DNA from: Symsagittifera roscoffensis
Lineage: Eukaryota > Xenacoelomorpha > Acoela > Convolutidae
Assembly (NCBI RefSeq): GCF_963678635.1
Contig: NC_087062.1
Location: 7,550,193 to 7,614,192, forward strand
Reading direction: 5' to 3'
DNA length: 64,000 nucleotides
Each line of letters opens with the position of its first letter. The stretch's first letter is position 1. This document shows, piece by piece, positions 43,481-56,739 of the stretch. The notes beneath the pieces are model-generated. The model saw only the letters and a program-made list of their open reading frames with translations. It did not search any database and was not told where the DNA came from. Position numbers and translations under genes: made by a program.

Positions 43481-46400
43481 TTTATAAGAATTTAGCTTAT
43501 ATTAGTGTACTTTTATTGAAACTTTCAGCTAAAGTTCTTTTAAGCTCAGTGAAATTCTTCCAATTTAATCGTCAAAAAAAGTTTAGCCAGGAAAAACAAG
43601 CGTTATAGTTCCTTTTTTAATGGGTGCAGATAGTTCCTGCCCTGATTTTGGGCCAAAAACTACTTCCCTGATGAGAGAGTCAAGTTTAGAGTTAAACTAA
43701 TTTATGTTAGAGGATAAGCCTCTCAAAAAAGTGAAAATAATATAAAGCACGATTGCACAACGAAGAATTGAGACTGATCCTCAAATTAGCACATGTTTTC
43801 TTGTGTATACGATGGTGAAATCAATTTATCAAGCATGTAGAGTGTATTTCTATTGCATACAGGACCTCTCACTCCCTTTTTATCACAAAAAATAAAAATT
43901 TTAATGACGAGATGATACTTAAAATTGAAATGACAACCTTGATTTTTCTGTGGAAATATGCACTTTCTTTTATTTTAGTTTCCTTCTCTCACAATGTCTT
44001 CACACGTTTTTCTTCAATTTGACTCCTGAAACATCTTTAGAACTTTATCTTAATCCGACCTGTCGTGGTGTTTGTTGTATTTGTCATCATCGAATCTGAG
44101 TTACAACCCCATTGCTCAGGTTTTGCTCGCATTGCAAACATGTTGCTACCAAAATGCAGCCATGATACTGGGGTTTTCCTTCTGACAATCATAAATGCAC
44201 TGGAACCTTTGTTGATCCTTCAAATGCTGACTCCATCTTTGTCTAGGTTAATTAAGCGCCTTCAACTTATTACTAGTTTGCACTCTGTTGTTGGAGATCT
44301 TCAGAACAATCAAATTTTCTGTGTCTAACATAAAAATTCTGTGTCTCTTTTTAAAATACAGAACCGGATAATAGAAGAATTGTGTGTCGTAAACAAATAA
44401 AGTATTGGTATTTTTTATAAGGTAAATAACTTCAAAAGTTTGTAATTTTTTTGTTTTGTTTGATTAGTGTTTTCCCTGTTATGGATATTCTTCTGTCATG
44501 AACCAGCTCACCGCAGTGAAAGTTTATGAAGAAAAGTTATTGCATTTTATCAGCCATTGGTTTCAGAAATTGTTTTTTTTGTGCTTTCGGTTATTATCAT
44601 TGATGGACATGTCCTCAAGACTTACAGTGCAGTTTGTCGATACAATTGAATAATCAAACTTTGATAAAGCTATGTGAAAGTATGAAAGGATAATAAACAA
44701 TCTATCAAGAGAAAATGTCAAACTTGTACAAGTATTGTCCTTTTTATTGAAAACTCTATTTAATTTCAAAGTATTTATGGCTCGTTTTTTCAATTGTGAT
44801 TGCTCCTCCATTCAAATCGGCAACTTTTTGATAAAGAAAAATCAGTTTTGATTGATCTGGAAAAAAATAAATTGTCTTCACAATAGCAAGTACATGGTCG
44901 ACTTCAATTAGAATGTCGTAATCAAGCACAAAAATGATATCCATTGCAAGACAAAACCTTTTCCTAAGCAATTTAGATTGCATCTTTTGAGTACCTTCGA
45001 TATATCGCAATTTCATCGGTTATTGAAAATTGCATATGAATGGCAATTATGGAAAACATTATGCTTTTCTTATAGTAAAAAATTGAATGGCTGCACTGAT
45101 GGCAGTTGATTTTTCCCAAAATCTCACATAGACAAATTGAAAAATAAACAGAGAAATAATTACTCTTTTTTTTAAATGTTAAATTTTTCTAAAAATTTTC
45201 CTTTTTTTGAAAAAACTTAAAAGTTACAGTTTCTTAATGAAAAATTGTATCTCAAATGCTAAATGATGACATGCATGCGCGTTTTTATTCTTTGCCGGAA
45301 AATTTATGAAACTGGCCACATTTTTGGGGAGCGAGCATCATTGGAGTCTTGTAGGCTACATATCGCCACCATTTTTTTCGTTGACGTAATTTAAATGGTA
45401 CCATAAGTTAGAAGCAACCTTGAGGCACCAACAAAATTAGCATAAATCTACCGCGGGTTGGTTCGAAACTTTTGAACGCCCATTTTTTTTTCAAAATTAA
45501 CTGATGTTTAATTGAAACAGTTTCGAGAACATTGTGAGATGAGATGTCCTTTTAGATGTTGTTCTGCTAGTGTGTTTTTTGTAACTTTGTGTCTCAGCGT
45601 AATTCAAAATCAACCTATCAGTTCGTCTATGTCCATGAAAGAGATTCCAAGGGCAAGAAGTCCATTGGACTCAAATAGTGTACTACAATTTTAAATTGGC
45701 TAGTTGATACATCAAAGGTTTAAACCAAGTTTGTTGTCCGCTTTGAATGCAAAAAAAAACTTCAGTCATCAAACCGCCTGAGGTTGAAGCGAAACGACTT
45801 AAAACTTATTTCAGTTTAAGTTCTTGGCCTGCCACAGTTTATCATTGCTTTTTTGAATACAAATCAAGTAAAATAAGGAACCGCTACAGGTTCCATTGAA
45901 AAAATTTTGTTTCATAGGTTTCCGATTAATTTTTTGTTGCTTTGTTTTGCAGGTATACATTCCTAAGTAAATTGAATTGTAACAGGAAGTTTTAGAAAAG
46001 ATCACCCACTGAAACGCAGAAGAAAGAATTATTTGGATTGTAATCAATCGCATGGTCGCAAAATTTTCTAATTTGAAGATTAGTAAACAGAGTGGGTTGT
46101 TCCTTCAAGCTTTGAAACAATATACAACAATATTGAAAAACAGTTTTTGTGTTTTCCTGTTAAATCATAAAATTGTATTTGATCGTACTTATTTCTCTGA
46201 TTGTTTTGACAATTGATTCTTTTGATATAGTTAATTTGACTCTGAGAGATTTATAAGCATAACAAGACTGATTATTTGTGTCTTAAAAATGCTTTTTTTC
46301 CCTACTTGATTTTAAAAAAATGTTTTGCATCTTCATTTGTGTCGAAGCTTGTCAACTGTTTGAGAGCTATGTCTCAATATGCGACTACATTTGCCATTGT

Positions 46401-48284
46401 TGTTTTATTTTACCTAGGTTTGGGTGTTTTGTGTACTTGATAAATTGTGAGGATTAAACAAATTTTTTTATATTTCTTGAGTTTTCGTGGGATCGATGAT
46501 GATTGATGTTTTGTTGGATATATCAAGGGTGCTATCGGGGCCAAATATATCTGTCAAATAAAACTCTTTCTGTGTTTTACTGCTAGAAACAACGGTTGTT
46601 TCGTGATTATTTTGGTTCGAATGTTTGAACAAAATGGTGATTTGATCCTTTTGGATGTTGGTGGTATACCATAAAGTTACCTAACTGGCGACGTGTTTGT
46701 TTTCAATATCCCAGCCAGAAGCAACAGAAAAAATAAATCCCATCTTGAAAAAAAAACATTAAGTCGGAGGGGTTTTTAAAAGTTAAACCGTAAGTTAGTT
46801 TAGAGTTTGAAATACTACAGTGTGGAATAAATTACTGCTTATGAATAGTTGGCTAATTCGTAATCAAAAAATTTTAAGTTTTTTTTGTGATATAATTAAG
46901 ATTGGTGATGCTAATACACTTTCAACAAAGAACTGAACGTAGAATAAGTAACCTTGGGACTTGCTCAAACATCTTGGGAATAGTTCAATCTTCGCAGATA
47001 TTGTCCCTTCTATGCAAGAAAAAAAAATTGACAAAATCGGCAAGTCCCGCCTCTAAATCAGAACAAAGGAAGATAGTGTTAAGAAATTCGGAGGAGCGGT
47101 ACTAGAGATGATTTGACACGGGCATACAAAAAACGGGACTCTTCAGACGCTTGGGGGACAAGTGATAACGATCCCGGGAAGTGTAAATGGCCCTACCAGA
47201 GCTCGGAAACCCAGAAACCCAGGACTCCCACTTCCGGTTTTATGCCCTACGTAAGCAAAACCACCCCTAACTTTTGAAAGTGTCACTTCTCGGCTTCTAA
47301 TGAACGCTGGGAAGTAAATCTGGGATGGATGATAGGTAATGGCAAAATATATCTTGTGCTGTAATTTAAACCATTTCCAACGGTTTGATCGGAAGCTATT
47401 AGCACTTGAAAAATCGCCCCCGAAACCGGAAATAGGCAATTTACGTGAAATAGTGAGCGAGGGCATATTGATTTTATTGAGGCATTAGACGCAAGATACA
47501 AACCTCGAAAACAGACCCCTTGTGAGTAAAACCCTCTGGCGACTCCTTCCGGTGTTAGCCAATTCCAGGGAAAAGTGATAAAAGACTTTTGAAGAGGAAT
47601 AAATTGGAAAATATGTATGAAACTTGGTAGTTATGACCCTCATGAGAATTGTCCGAGGAAGTTTGATCCGGGTGACCCCCTTGTGACCTTAAGTTGACCT
47701 TTGGGCGTTTTAAAACTGAAGGGTGGCGTTTTCCCCAGCTTAAGCCGTGGAGAAATAAACCGGTCAACTGGCTGATAATTGGCGGAAACTTATCTTTTGG
47801 GAACTGAATCAGAAGCTGATGGCCATATTGATTTTACATTGCATACTTGGAGTAGTAGAATTAATTCAATGTGGACTTGAAAAACATTGAGTTCAGTAAC
47901 TAGTTGGTTAGAATCATAGGATTGAATGATTGGTCAAATTGTGACACCTACCAGCATACCGGGTATTTAATAAGCGTGAAAAGATCGATAAAAAAATCCG
48001 AATTTTGCACGTGGCAGAGTTGACACGGGGACGCATGTAGTCACAAAAGAAGTGCCGACGGCTAATTTAAGCGGATGTCAGGACCGATAGGGAATCGCGT
48101 GATTTTAAACAATGATGAGTTTTGTTCGCTCAGTTTGTTTTTCAGCAGAACATTTTATAATTAAAATTTTCCTCGGTTTTTGATCTAATAGCCCCTAATC
48201 GAGTTATTTAAGGTTTTGTTCTGACAAGCAGCTTAATCCAATGTTACGAACTGTCGTCTGTTACGAATTGTCGCCCCACGTTGA

Positions 48285-48690
48285 GTTTTATTTCATCTCG
48301 AACTTGAGGGTAGTATATCCACTCAAGATCTTGCTGTTAGTCAGTATCGACTGGTATTTATCTTGACTCAAAATCAGCGAATTGGTCAACGCAGCTACAA
48401 TTTTGATATCTTGCTTGTTGAAATCATTTCGTTCTTCAATCTTCAAGCCGAGTCAAATCGACCTTGTATATTTCGGACTAAAAAACTTTGTTTGGGTATC
48501 TGTCGTCTGAAACGCACAGAATCCCGCGGCTCTCTGAGTCTGTCGCAAGAAACGGGACCAAAAATATTTCGGTGATGTTTTCCAGCTGAAATAATAATTT
48601 CGTGTTTTTTTGTCATGGTCATCAAAAATAACAAAACATAAAACGTTCTTGGTCGTTTGGTCGTTTTGAAGACAATATAATTAGTTTGAA
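48285..48690 (-). pseudogene. Decayed copy of TRIM exon 3 (in copy B)
   Basis: Same fragment as in copy A but further decayed: the final codons are recognisable (region complementary to FEMK and upstream), with internal deletions (near 48439) and frameshifts. It has no intact frame. It was duplicated together with the rest of the A/B unit. Confidence 0.75.
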
Positions 48691-48879
48691 AAAAAGATGA
48701 AGCAAGGTATAAAAATTCGGCAGTTTTTTGGTAAAATTTATTTAAGTTGGAGGTTAAATGATCTTAAATGACCTAATTTGACCAAAAATCAAACAAATTA
48801 TAATTGTGTTTATTTTGAGTGAAATTATTTTGAGTTTAGCTAGCTCAGATGGCTCTATGTGGCCCACAGCTGGTAATTT

Positions 48880-49680
48880 TTGGAATAATTTGGAGTTCAT
48901 TTATCTTAGTTGTACTTATTTCGTCAAAATTCTTTTAAAATGGAAATTTGTTTAACTTGGGCAAGGTGCTCTTAACTTGGGCAAAAATGGGCAAGTTATT
49001 TTTGAATGAGTTTTTTTCTGATTTAATTGGACACATTCTGACATAATTTGGGCAAAATGCTACTGAAATGGAAATTTATCTGGCTTAATTGGGCTGAATT
49101 AAAATGGGCAAATTCTGTTAAAACGAAAGCTTTTTGGCTTTATCTGACTTTTTCTGATCAAACCTGGGTGATGTTTTGTTAACACGGAATTTTATCTAGC
49201 TTAATCAGATTTACTATGACCAACATTGGCCAAAATTCTGTTAAAAGGGAAGTTTGTCTAGCTTAATTGGACATAATATGACAAAAGTTTGGCAAAACTC
49301 TGTCAAAATTGAAGCTTATCTAGTTTAATTGGCTTCAATTTGAATAAAGTTGGGCCAAGTTTTGTCAAAATTGAAGTCTTTCTAGCCTAATTGTATCCAT
49401 TTGGACTGAAATTGGGTCAAACTTAGTTTTAAAATAATTTCTTTTAGCTCTATTGGACTTATTTTGACCAAAATTAAGCAAAATCTTGCTAAAAAGAAAT
49501 TTTATCTTATTTAGTTGGACTGAACTTGACGTAGATTGGGCAAAGTTTTGTTCAAACGGTAGTTCATCTAGCCTAAACTGACTAATTTTGACTGAAATAG
49601 GGCTGATTTCTTTTTTAAATGGATTTTTTCTAGCCTAATAAGACTGATTTTGACCACAAATAAATAAATTTTACTTAATT
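48880..49680. repeat. Degenerate tandem repeat, about 61 bp unit (copy B)
   Basis: Counterpart of 42690-43480, unit by unit in the same order. Confidence 0.75.
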
Positions 49681-51930
49681 TTATAATAATTTAGCTTATA
49701 TTAGTGTACTTTTATTGTAACTTCCAGCTAAAGTTCTTTTAAGCTCTGTGAAGTTCTTCCAATTTAATCGTCAAAAAAAGTTTAGCCAGGAAAAACAAGC
49801 GTTATAGTTCCTTTTTTAATGGGTGCAGATAGTTCCTGCCCTGTTTTTGGGCCAAAAATTAGTTCCCTGATGAGAGAGTCAAGCTTAGAGTTAAACTAAT
49901 TTATGTTAGAGGATAAGCCTCTCAAAAAAAGGAAAATAATATAAAGCACGATTGCACAACGAAGAATTGAGACTGATCCTTAATTTAGCAGATGTTTTCT
50001 TCTGTATACGATGGTGAAATCAATTTATCAAGGATGTAGAGTGTATTTAAATTGCATACAGGACCTCTCACTCCCTTTTTATCACAACAAAAAATTTTAA
50101 TGACGAAATGATGCTTAAAATCGAAATGACAACCTTGATTTTTTCTGTGGAAATATGCACTTTCTTTTATTTTAGTTTCCTTCTCTCACAATGTCTTCAC
50201 ACGTTTTTCTTCAATTTGACTCCTGAAACATCTTTAGAACTTTATCTTAATCCGACCTGTCGTGGTGTTTGTTGTATTTGTCATCATCGAATCTGAATTG
50301 CAATCCCATTGCTCAGGTTTTGCTTGCATTGCAAACATGTTGCTACCAAAATGCAGCCATGATACTGGAGTTTTCCTTCTGACAATCGTATTAAGAGTGA
50401 GGATAAATTGTGAGGATTAAATAAATGTATTTATATTTCTTGAGTACTCGTGGGATCGATGAATATAGATATTTTGTTGGATATATCAATGGTGCTAGGA
50501 GGACGGGAAAATTTTTTTCGTCAAATAAAACTCTTTCTGTGTTTTGCTGCTAGAAACAACGGTTGTTTCGTCATTAATTTGGTTCGAATGTTTGAAAAAA
50601 ATGGTGATTTGATCCTTTTGGATGTTGGTGGTATACCATAAAGTTACCTAACTGGCGACGTGTTTGTTTTCAATATCCCAGCCAGAAGCAACAGAAAAAA
50701 TAAATCCCATCTTGAAAAAAAAAACTTTAAATCGGAGAGGTATTTAAAAGTTAAACCGTAAGTTAGTGTAGAGTTTGCAATACTACAGTGTGGAATAAAT
50801 TACTGCTTATGAATAGTTGGCTAATTCTTAATCAAAAAATTTTCAATTTTTTTATGATATAATTGAGATTGGTGATCCTAAAACACTTTCGACAAAGAAC
50901 TGAACGTAGAATAAGTAACCTTGGGACTTGCTCAAAAAAATCTTGGGAATAGTTCAATCTTCGAAGATATTGTCCCTTCTATGCAAGAAAAAAAAATTGA
51001 CAAAATCGGCAAGTCCCGCCTCTAAATCAGAACAAAGGAAGATAGTGTTAAGAAATTCGGAGGAGCGGTACTAGAGATGATTTGACACGGGCATACAAAA
51101 AACGGGACTCTTCAGACGCTTGGGGGACAAGTGATAACGATCCCGGGAAGTGTAAATGGCCCTACCAGAGCTCGGAAACTAGCGGCGGTATTGGTCTCAA
51201 ACTTTGATAAGTTGAAGGCCTAGCTGATGGAAGCTTAAGTTTAGAAACCCAGAAACCCAGGACTCCCACTTCCGGTTATATGACCTACGTAAACAAACCC
51301 ACCCCTAAGTTTTGAAAGTCATTTCTCGGCTTCGAATGAACGCTGGGAGCTAAATCTGGGATGGATGATAGGTAATGGCAAAATAAATCTTGTGCTGTAA
51401 TTTGAACCATTTCCAACGGTTTGATCGGAAAATATTAGCACTTGAAAAATAGCCCCCGAAACCGGAAATAGTCAATTTACGTGAAATAGTGAGCGAGGGC
51501 TTGTTGGTTTTATTGAGGCATTAGACGCAAGATACAAACCTCGAAAAAAACCCTTGTGGGTAAAACCCTCTGGCGACTCCTTCCGGTGTTAGCCAACTCC
51601 AGGGAAAAATGATAAAAGACTTTTGAAGAGGAATAAATTGGAAAATATGTATGAAACTTGGTAGTTATGACCCCCATGAGAATTGGCCGAAGAAGTTTGA
51701 TCCGCGTGACCCCCTTGTGACCTTAAGTTGACCTTTGGGCGTTTTAAAACCGAAGGGTGGCGTTTTCCCCAGCTTAAACCCTGGAGATATAAACCGGTCA
51801 CCTGTCTGATAATTGGCGGAAACTTATCTTTTGGGAACTGAAGCAGAAGCTGATGGCCATATTGATTTTACATTGCATACTCGGAGTAGTAGAATTAATT
51901 CAATGTGGACTTGAAAAACATTGAGTTCAG

Positions 51931-52341
51931 TTTAGTCTGGTGAATAATCCATGAAGAGCAGTTAAACTAGACTAAAAAAGGTTTCACAGAGAAAATTGGC
52001 AGTAGTAGGAACGCAGCATGATAGTTAGGCATCCTAATTAGTAGGAACGGAAGGGGAATTGATTTGGCTCCCGGAAGTAAATTTTTGGTTTAATTTGGCC
52101 TAATAGACGAACTACGTTTCCCTGATAGCTAGAAACTCGGGATTGGAATAGAGTACAGGTAGAAACTTTAGATGCCTGAATTGCAATGAATTGGCTACAC
52201 ATGGAAAGTGTCTCCCCCTACCCTTGGGAAGTCGGAACGTTATTAGAATAATTAAAATGAAGACCTTGGGAGGATAGTTAAAAAAACATAGCATTGTTTG
52301 GAGGTTGAGTTGAACTGGAGTGCTGAATTCACTGAGTTCAG
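51931..52341. mobile_element. About 400-bp insertion with 9-bp flanking duplication (unclassified)
   Basis: Copy A reads straight through TGAGTTCAG into TAACTAGTTGG at 47889. Copy B has TGAGTTCAG at 51922-51930, then about 400 extra bp, then TGAGTTCAG again at 52333-52341. That is the footprint of an insertion with a 9-bp target duplication. I see no clear terminal inverted repeats and no ORF. It may be a non-autonomous DNA transposon. Confidence 0.5.
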
Positions 52342-52693
52342 TAACTAGTTGGTTAGAATCATTGGATTGATTGATTGGTCAAATTGTGACACCTACCGCA
52401 TACCGGGTATTTATTAAGCGTGAAAAGATTGATAAAAGAAACAGAATTTTGCACGTGGCAGAGTTGACACGGGGACGCATGTAGTCACATAAGAAGTGCC
52501 GGAGGCTAATTTAAGCGGATGTCAGGACCTATAGGGAATCGCGTGACTTTACAAAAAGTTAGTGCAAAGAAAGATAAGGAATTGGAGGGTACCGGAGAGC
52601 CTTTAAGAGTCAGAAGATTTGATACTGAGATAGAACGTAGTTGGTTCTCAGTTAATTGCAGAGATCAGTTATGGCTAGTTAGTCAATTAGTTG

Positions 52694-52905
52694 GTTCTCG
52701 GAGTAAGAGAACAATTATAGTAGAAACAGTAGATAATTGGTTCTCGTCATAGTGAGAACAGTGATTCCTGAAGCTAACGAGATGAGTTAAAGTACCTCAT
52801 AGGAATAGTGAACCGTAGAGAGACTAATAATTTTAGCAGACCAAACTAGGCATTTGATTGGAATTACTTTGTGTTGATTAGAAAAGATTCTCTGCTGAGA
52901 GAATC
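52694..52905. repeat. Cluster of three short perfect hairpins
   Basis: GTTCTC 52694-52699 with GAGAAC 52707-52712; GTTCTC 52740-52745 with GAGAAC 52754-52759; GATTCTC 52886-52892 with GAGAATC 52899-52905. Loops are 6-8 bases. They lie just beyond copy B in sequence without recognised genes. Further TTGGTTCTC copies occur nearby without the pairing half. Confidence 0.6.
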
Positions 52906-53616
52906 GTTTAGTGGAGTTAGTTGGAAGTCAAAATGTAATTCGACCATTGTGCTGATAATTCGCGGTCCCTTTCCTTTTGATTTAATTGTTAGATCATAAC
53001 CTGGACACTCAGAGCCTTCTGTAATTAGACGAACATTAATCTGAACTAAATTATAATTGTACTTTCCTCCGGTTGTATCGAGTAGACTAGACAGCCTGAA
53101 GAGCTGTACACAAGAAGGGGGCAAGCAACATAATACAATACAGAATAATTACCCACAACTTAACCCTTTCGGGGTTGTAGATAGTAGTGAATCTTGGTCG
53201 CCCCGATGAATTCACTACCCAAGGGACCACTTTTCGGTGTCGCTAAGAGAGAGAAAACGAACCGAAAGGAGCAATTCCCTAAATCTACATAAAAATTTTC
53301 ATTCACTATCTTTATGGAAAACGATTACCAGATTGAGTTGTTTGAAATTTCCGCGCTGTCTAGAGATTTTTGCAGAAGGTTGTCTTACAAATAACATTGT
53401 GCGGATAACGTTGGGTGCCTTTTTTTCTGGTTAAGTTCCAAGTGGTTGTGAAACCAAAGAGTATGAATCAAACGCACCCACGTTAAAAAGAGTCATGTTT
53501 TCGACATGTTTTTTCCACACACAGAAAAAAACATATACCCAAACAAGAGTTCTCGTAACAGGGCAAAGCCCTGCTGAATGTTCCGATTGCAAAAGTACCG
53601 ACTGTCTCATTCCAGG

Positions 53617-53690
53617 ATAGTTTAGTAGTTAGAGCGACTCTCGTACACCACGAAGATCATGGGATCGATCCCAGACTCTTCTGAAATTTG
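53617..53690 (+). repeat. tRNA-Val-like sequence (pseudogene or SINE head)
   Basis: A D-arm (GTTTAGTAGTTAGAGC), an anticodon region containing TACAC, and a T-arm (TGGGATCGATCCCA) preceded by AAGATCA resemble a tRNA-Val. The anticodon stem and the acceptor stem do not pair properly, so a working tRNA is unlikely. Confidence 0.45.
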
Positions 53691-53984
53691 GTACCATTAG
53701 TAAACCAACCCCGCTCATATATATTCTCCTTTCTTTAAAATTCGGAACATTAAATGAAACAGTGCTTTGCAGTTTTTCTCGCTAAACTAATATACTACAT
53801 AAGTGAGTAAACAAATGAGACTTCCGTCAGAATTTCAGAAAAAGCGGCCAAATAAAAATGTTTAATTACTTGAAATATAAAAAAAGTACTTGAGGTCTAT
53901 TCTGCGTTAATCTCTCGCACCGCTAGTTTAAAAACTACTAGCGTTTAACGCACCTCCGTTGCTTCGAAATTTTTCGACAACCGC

Positions 53985-55145
53985 ATATATTTTTCGAAAA
54001 ACCGCATATATTGGAAACAACATCTGCAAACTTTTAGTGTACTCTGACTGCACCCAATTTCAGGGTTAGTAATTACGAATTTTTTTTTAATTCCCATTTT
54101 AAAAGCGTCATCTCGAAAACTTAATGGGCCTCTGGAGAAACTTAGAGGCCAGATTTGCAACCACTGAGAGTCCCTGAGAGCACCCTACTATAGGGTTAGG
54201 AATTCACAATTTTGTGATTTTTTTTAAACCTAAGTTTCCCGAAAAAAAATTGAAACAAACGTCTTATCTCAAAAACTAAAAAGATTTGAGCAGTCGCGTT
54301 AAGCAGTCGAATGTTGCAAGATTTGCAACTCTTTATAGTACACTGACAAAACCGAGTCATAGCGTTGGGAATTTAAAATTTTGAAATAATTAATTTTAAT
54401 TTTCTGAAAATTTTGAAAAAATCACAAAAAACGTCACACCTCGAAAACAAGAATTAATTTAGCAGTCATATTTGGCGGCAAGATTCGCAATCCTTGAGAG
54501 TACTCTGACAAGACCTAACTACAGGGTTCGGAATTCCAGATTTTTAAATAATAATAATTATTTAAGTTTTCCGAAAGTTTTTGAAAAAATCACAAAAAAC
54601 GTCAAACCTCGAAAACCACAAGAATTTGAACAGTCATATTTGGAGGCAGGACTTGTAATTCCTTAGAGTACTCTGACAGCACCCACCTACAAAATTGCGG
54701 ATTTTAAATTTTGAAAAATAACTCATTAAAATTTTCTGAAAATTTTTGAAAAAATCACAAAAAACGTCATATCTCGAAATTTACAAGAATTTGAGCAGTC
54801 ATAGTTGGAAGCAAAATTTGCAATACTTGATAGTACTATGTTAGTACCCAACTACAGGGTTGGGAATTTTAAATTTAAAAAAAAAATCATGATACTGTAA
54901 GTTTTCTGAAAAAAAATTGAAAAAATCACAAAAAACGTCATATCTCCATAACTACAAGGATTTGAGCAGTCGTATTTGGAGGCAAGACTCGCAATCCTTA
55001 ATGGTACTCTGACAGTACCCAACTACAGGGTTGGGAACTGCGAGTTTTGTAAATTATTCTCTCAAAAACTTCTCAAAAATCGTCTCATTTCGTTAATTAA
55101 AATGATTCGGGCATTCAAAATTGGAGGCCAAATTCGCAACCCCTA
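53985..55145. repeat. Tandem repeat, about 165 bp unit, about seven copies
   Basis: Each unit holds, in order, AAAATCACAAAAAACGTCA, TCTCGAAAA, ATTTGAGCAGTCATATTTGG, GCAATCCTTGAGAGTACTCT, GACAGTACCCAACTACAGGG and TTGGGAATTT. The CAGGGTT landmarks fall near 54060, 54192, 54524, 54857 and 55028, with variants between. No frame persists through the units. Confidence 0.8.
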
Positions 55146-56539
55146 ATTCGATTTTGGGCTGCTTAATTTAAACGCGGTAAAATAATCACTAAAATCAAAG
55201 TGGAAATTCGAAAAAAATCTTAACCATTGCAATATACGATATAGCTTAAACATGCAAAAATAATACGTTGAAAAAGCTTAAACATGGCGAGATAGTGAAG
55301 CCCGCATTTAAATATATAACAGATTTAGGATTATTTCAGATTCAATATTCTGAATTTTTGTTCTGATTGTCATCCAAGCTCTCTGTGCAGTCTACATGAA
55401 AACTGGCCGATTTTGTTTTGGTCCATTTTCTCTAAATAATTGTGACTTGCTAAAGTTATGAACACTATAGTCTAGATAAGAGATCATATTATTTGGAACA
55501 CAATAAAACGCATTCAAATTTTTAAAGTTTTTCTCTGCGGAAATAGAAGATAGCTTTTGTTTTAATTTTACTTTAAACAGGAAACGTTTTTTCGATTACT
55601 CAAAAAAATGCTTGGTTTTTCTGTATTTTAAAATTATTTTTTTTTTTCATCTAAAAAGTTTCATTCCTCAATCCAATTGTAGCTGCCACCATAATCACAT
55701 ATGGGGCCCTTTCGTTTATTGCTCCCGATCAAGTGATTTGATCCAAACAAAATATATTGTTTTGCAGATAAATATTAGGGCCCACATGGAATTTTTTTAG
55801 TGCCAGAGATACTATGATATCAAACGACCTAAACCAAAAGTCAACCAACTTTTGACTTGATTTAAATATAAAACCCGAAAAGTGAGAACCGAAACACAAA
55901 ATTTTTTGTTTGGGTCAAATCACTTGATCTTGAGCAAAAAAAAATTAAGAGCCTTTATGTGATTTTTTGATGCCAGGGATACTATGATATCAAACGGATG
56001 AAACCAAAAACCAAAAAAAGATTGGATATCTAACGTCTCAAGAACCATAAAAAACTGAAAAGATGACCTACTTCTGATGTCGACCAAGACCAAAAAGTTA
56101 TCAACTCATGTTTATCACGTGTGAGGGAAAAGACGTCATATTTGACAAAAATCATTCAAGATTTGCTCAAAACCGAAACCGCCAAAACAAGATCTATAGC
56201 AAAAACAACGATGTTTAAAAATCTACCGAACAATTAGCTTAAGCTAATGTTTTAACAAACTAATTAATTTCTTATCAATTATCGCAAGTTTATTAAACAC
56301 TTTACCTGCAAAAATTGCTTTCAATGATTAAACTTGACACAATATATTATGATCAGCAATAATCAAACAAAAACGTACGTAAAGCTTTCGATTAAAATTA
56401 ATACACAGATTTGTTGTGTTGTACCTCAAAAACCTCAAAAAAAAATCCAATTTGCATCTTCTTATGCTTTAATGATATTCGTTCAATATAGTTTGTTTAT
56501 TCCACCATTAAACCAACAAGACTGCTCGTAACAGATGTT
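55146..56539. other. Intron sequence before the gap, with a short duplicated block
   Basis: A GATACTATGATATCAAACG motif recurs at about 55809 and 55979 within two related blocks that also share GCCC/CTTTATGTGATTTTTT-like and GTCAAATCACTTGATC-like pieces. Otherwise AT-rich, with no gene seen. Confidence 0.5.
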
Positions 56540-56739
56540 NNNNNNNNNNNNNNNNNNNNNNNNNNNNNNNNNNNNNNNNNNNNNNNNNNNNNNNNNNNNN
56601 NNNNNNNNNNNNNNNNNNNNNNNNNNNNNNNNNNNNNNNNNNNNNNNNNNNNNNNNNNNNNNNNNNNNNNNNNNNNNNNNNNNNNNNNNNNNNNNNNNNN
56701 NNNNNNNNNNNNNNNNNNNNNNNNNNNNNNNNNNNNNNN
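56540..56739. other. Scaffold gap (200 N)
   Basis: Exactly 200 N bases, a placeholder length typical of scaffolding software, so the true distance is unknown. It lies 160 bp upstream of a ferlin exon, inside the interval where a linker exon is missing. Confidence 0.98.

Larger units (their letters stand above)
41858..48100. repeat. Segmental duplication, copy A (6.2 kb)
   Basis: Begins GATTTTAAACAATCATGAG and ends at AATCGCGT, directly joined to copy B. Order: TRIM 3' fragment (- strand), the 61-bp tandem repeats, a shared block to 44190, a 2250-bp stretch (44191-46440) absent from copy B, then shared sequence 46441-48100. Copy A lacks about 70 bp that copy B has at about 51180-51245. No gene is recognised outside the TRIM fragment; small frames at 44065-44328, 44756-45016 and 47143-47466 look incidental. 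Confidence 0.8.
48101..52545. repeat. Segmental duplication, copy B (4.4 kb)
   Basis: Head-to-tail repeat of copy A, starting GATTTTAAACAATGATGAG and ending at AATCGCGTGAC. It lacks the 2250-bp stretch of copy A (junction at about 50388-50403). It has an extra insert of about 400 bp at 51931-52341 flanked by TGAGTTCAG. Identity in shared parts looks above 90 percent. Confidence 0.8.

Noticed and set aside
44756-45016. 86-codon - strand frame in the segment found only in copy A
   Set aside because: No family recognised and no neighbouring exon; too little to call a gene.
47143-47767. - strand frames repeated in both duplication copies
   Set aside because: The frames differ in length between copies and carry no recognisable domain; the repetition is explained by the segmental duplication.
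52864-53124. 86-codon - strand frame that could be the start of a retroelement gag
   Set aside because: No LTR, primer site or pol nearby; kept only as a possibility under the hairpin finding.
53617-53690. Functional tRNA gene
   Set aside because: The T-arm is good, but the anticodon and acceptor stems do not pair.
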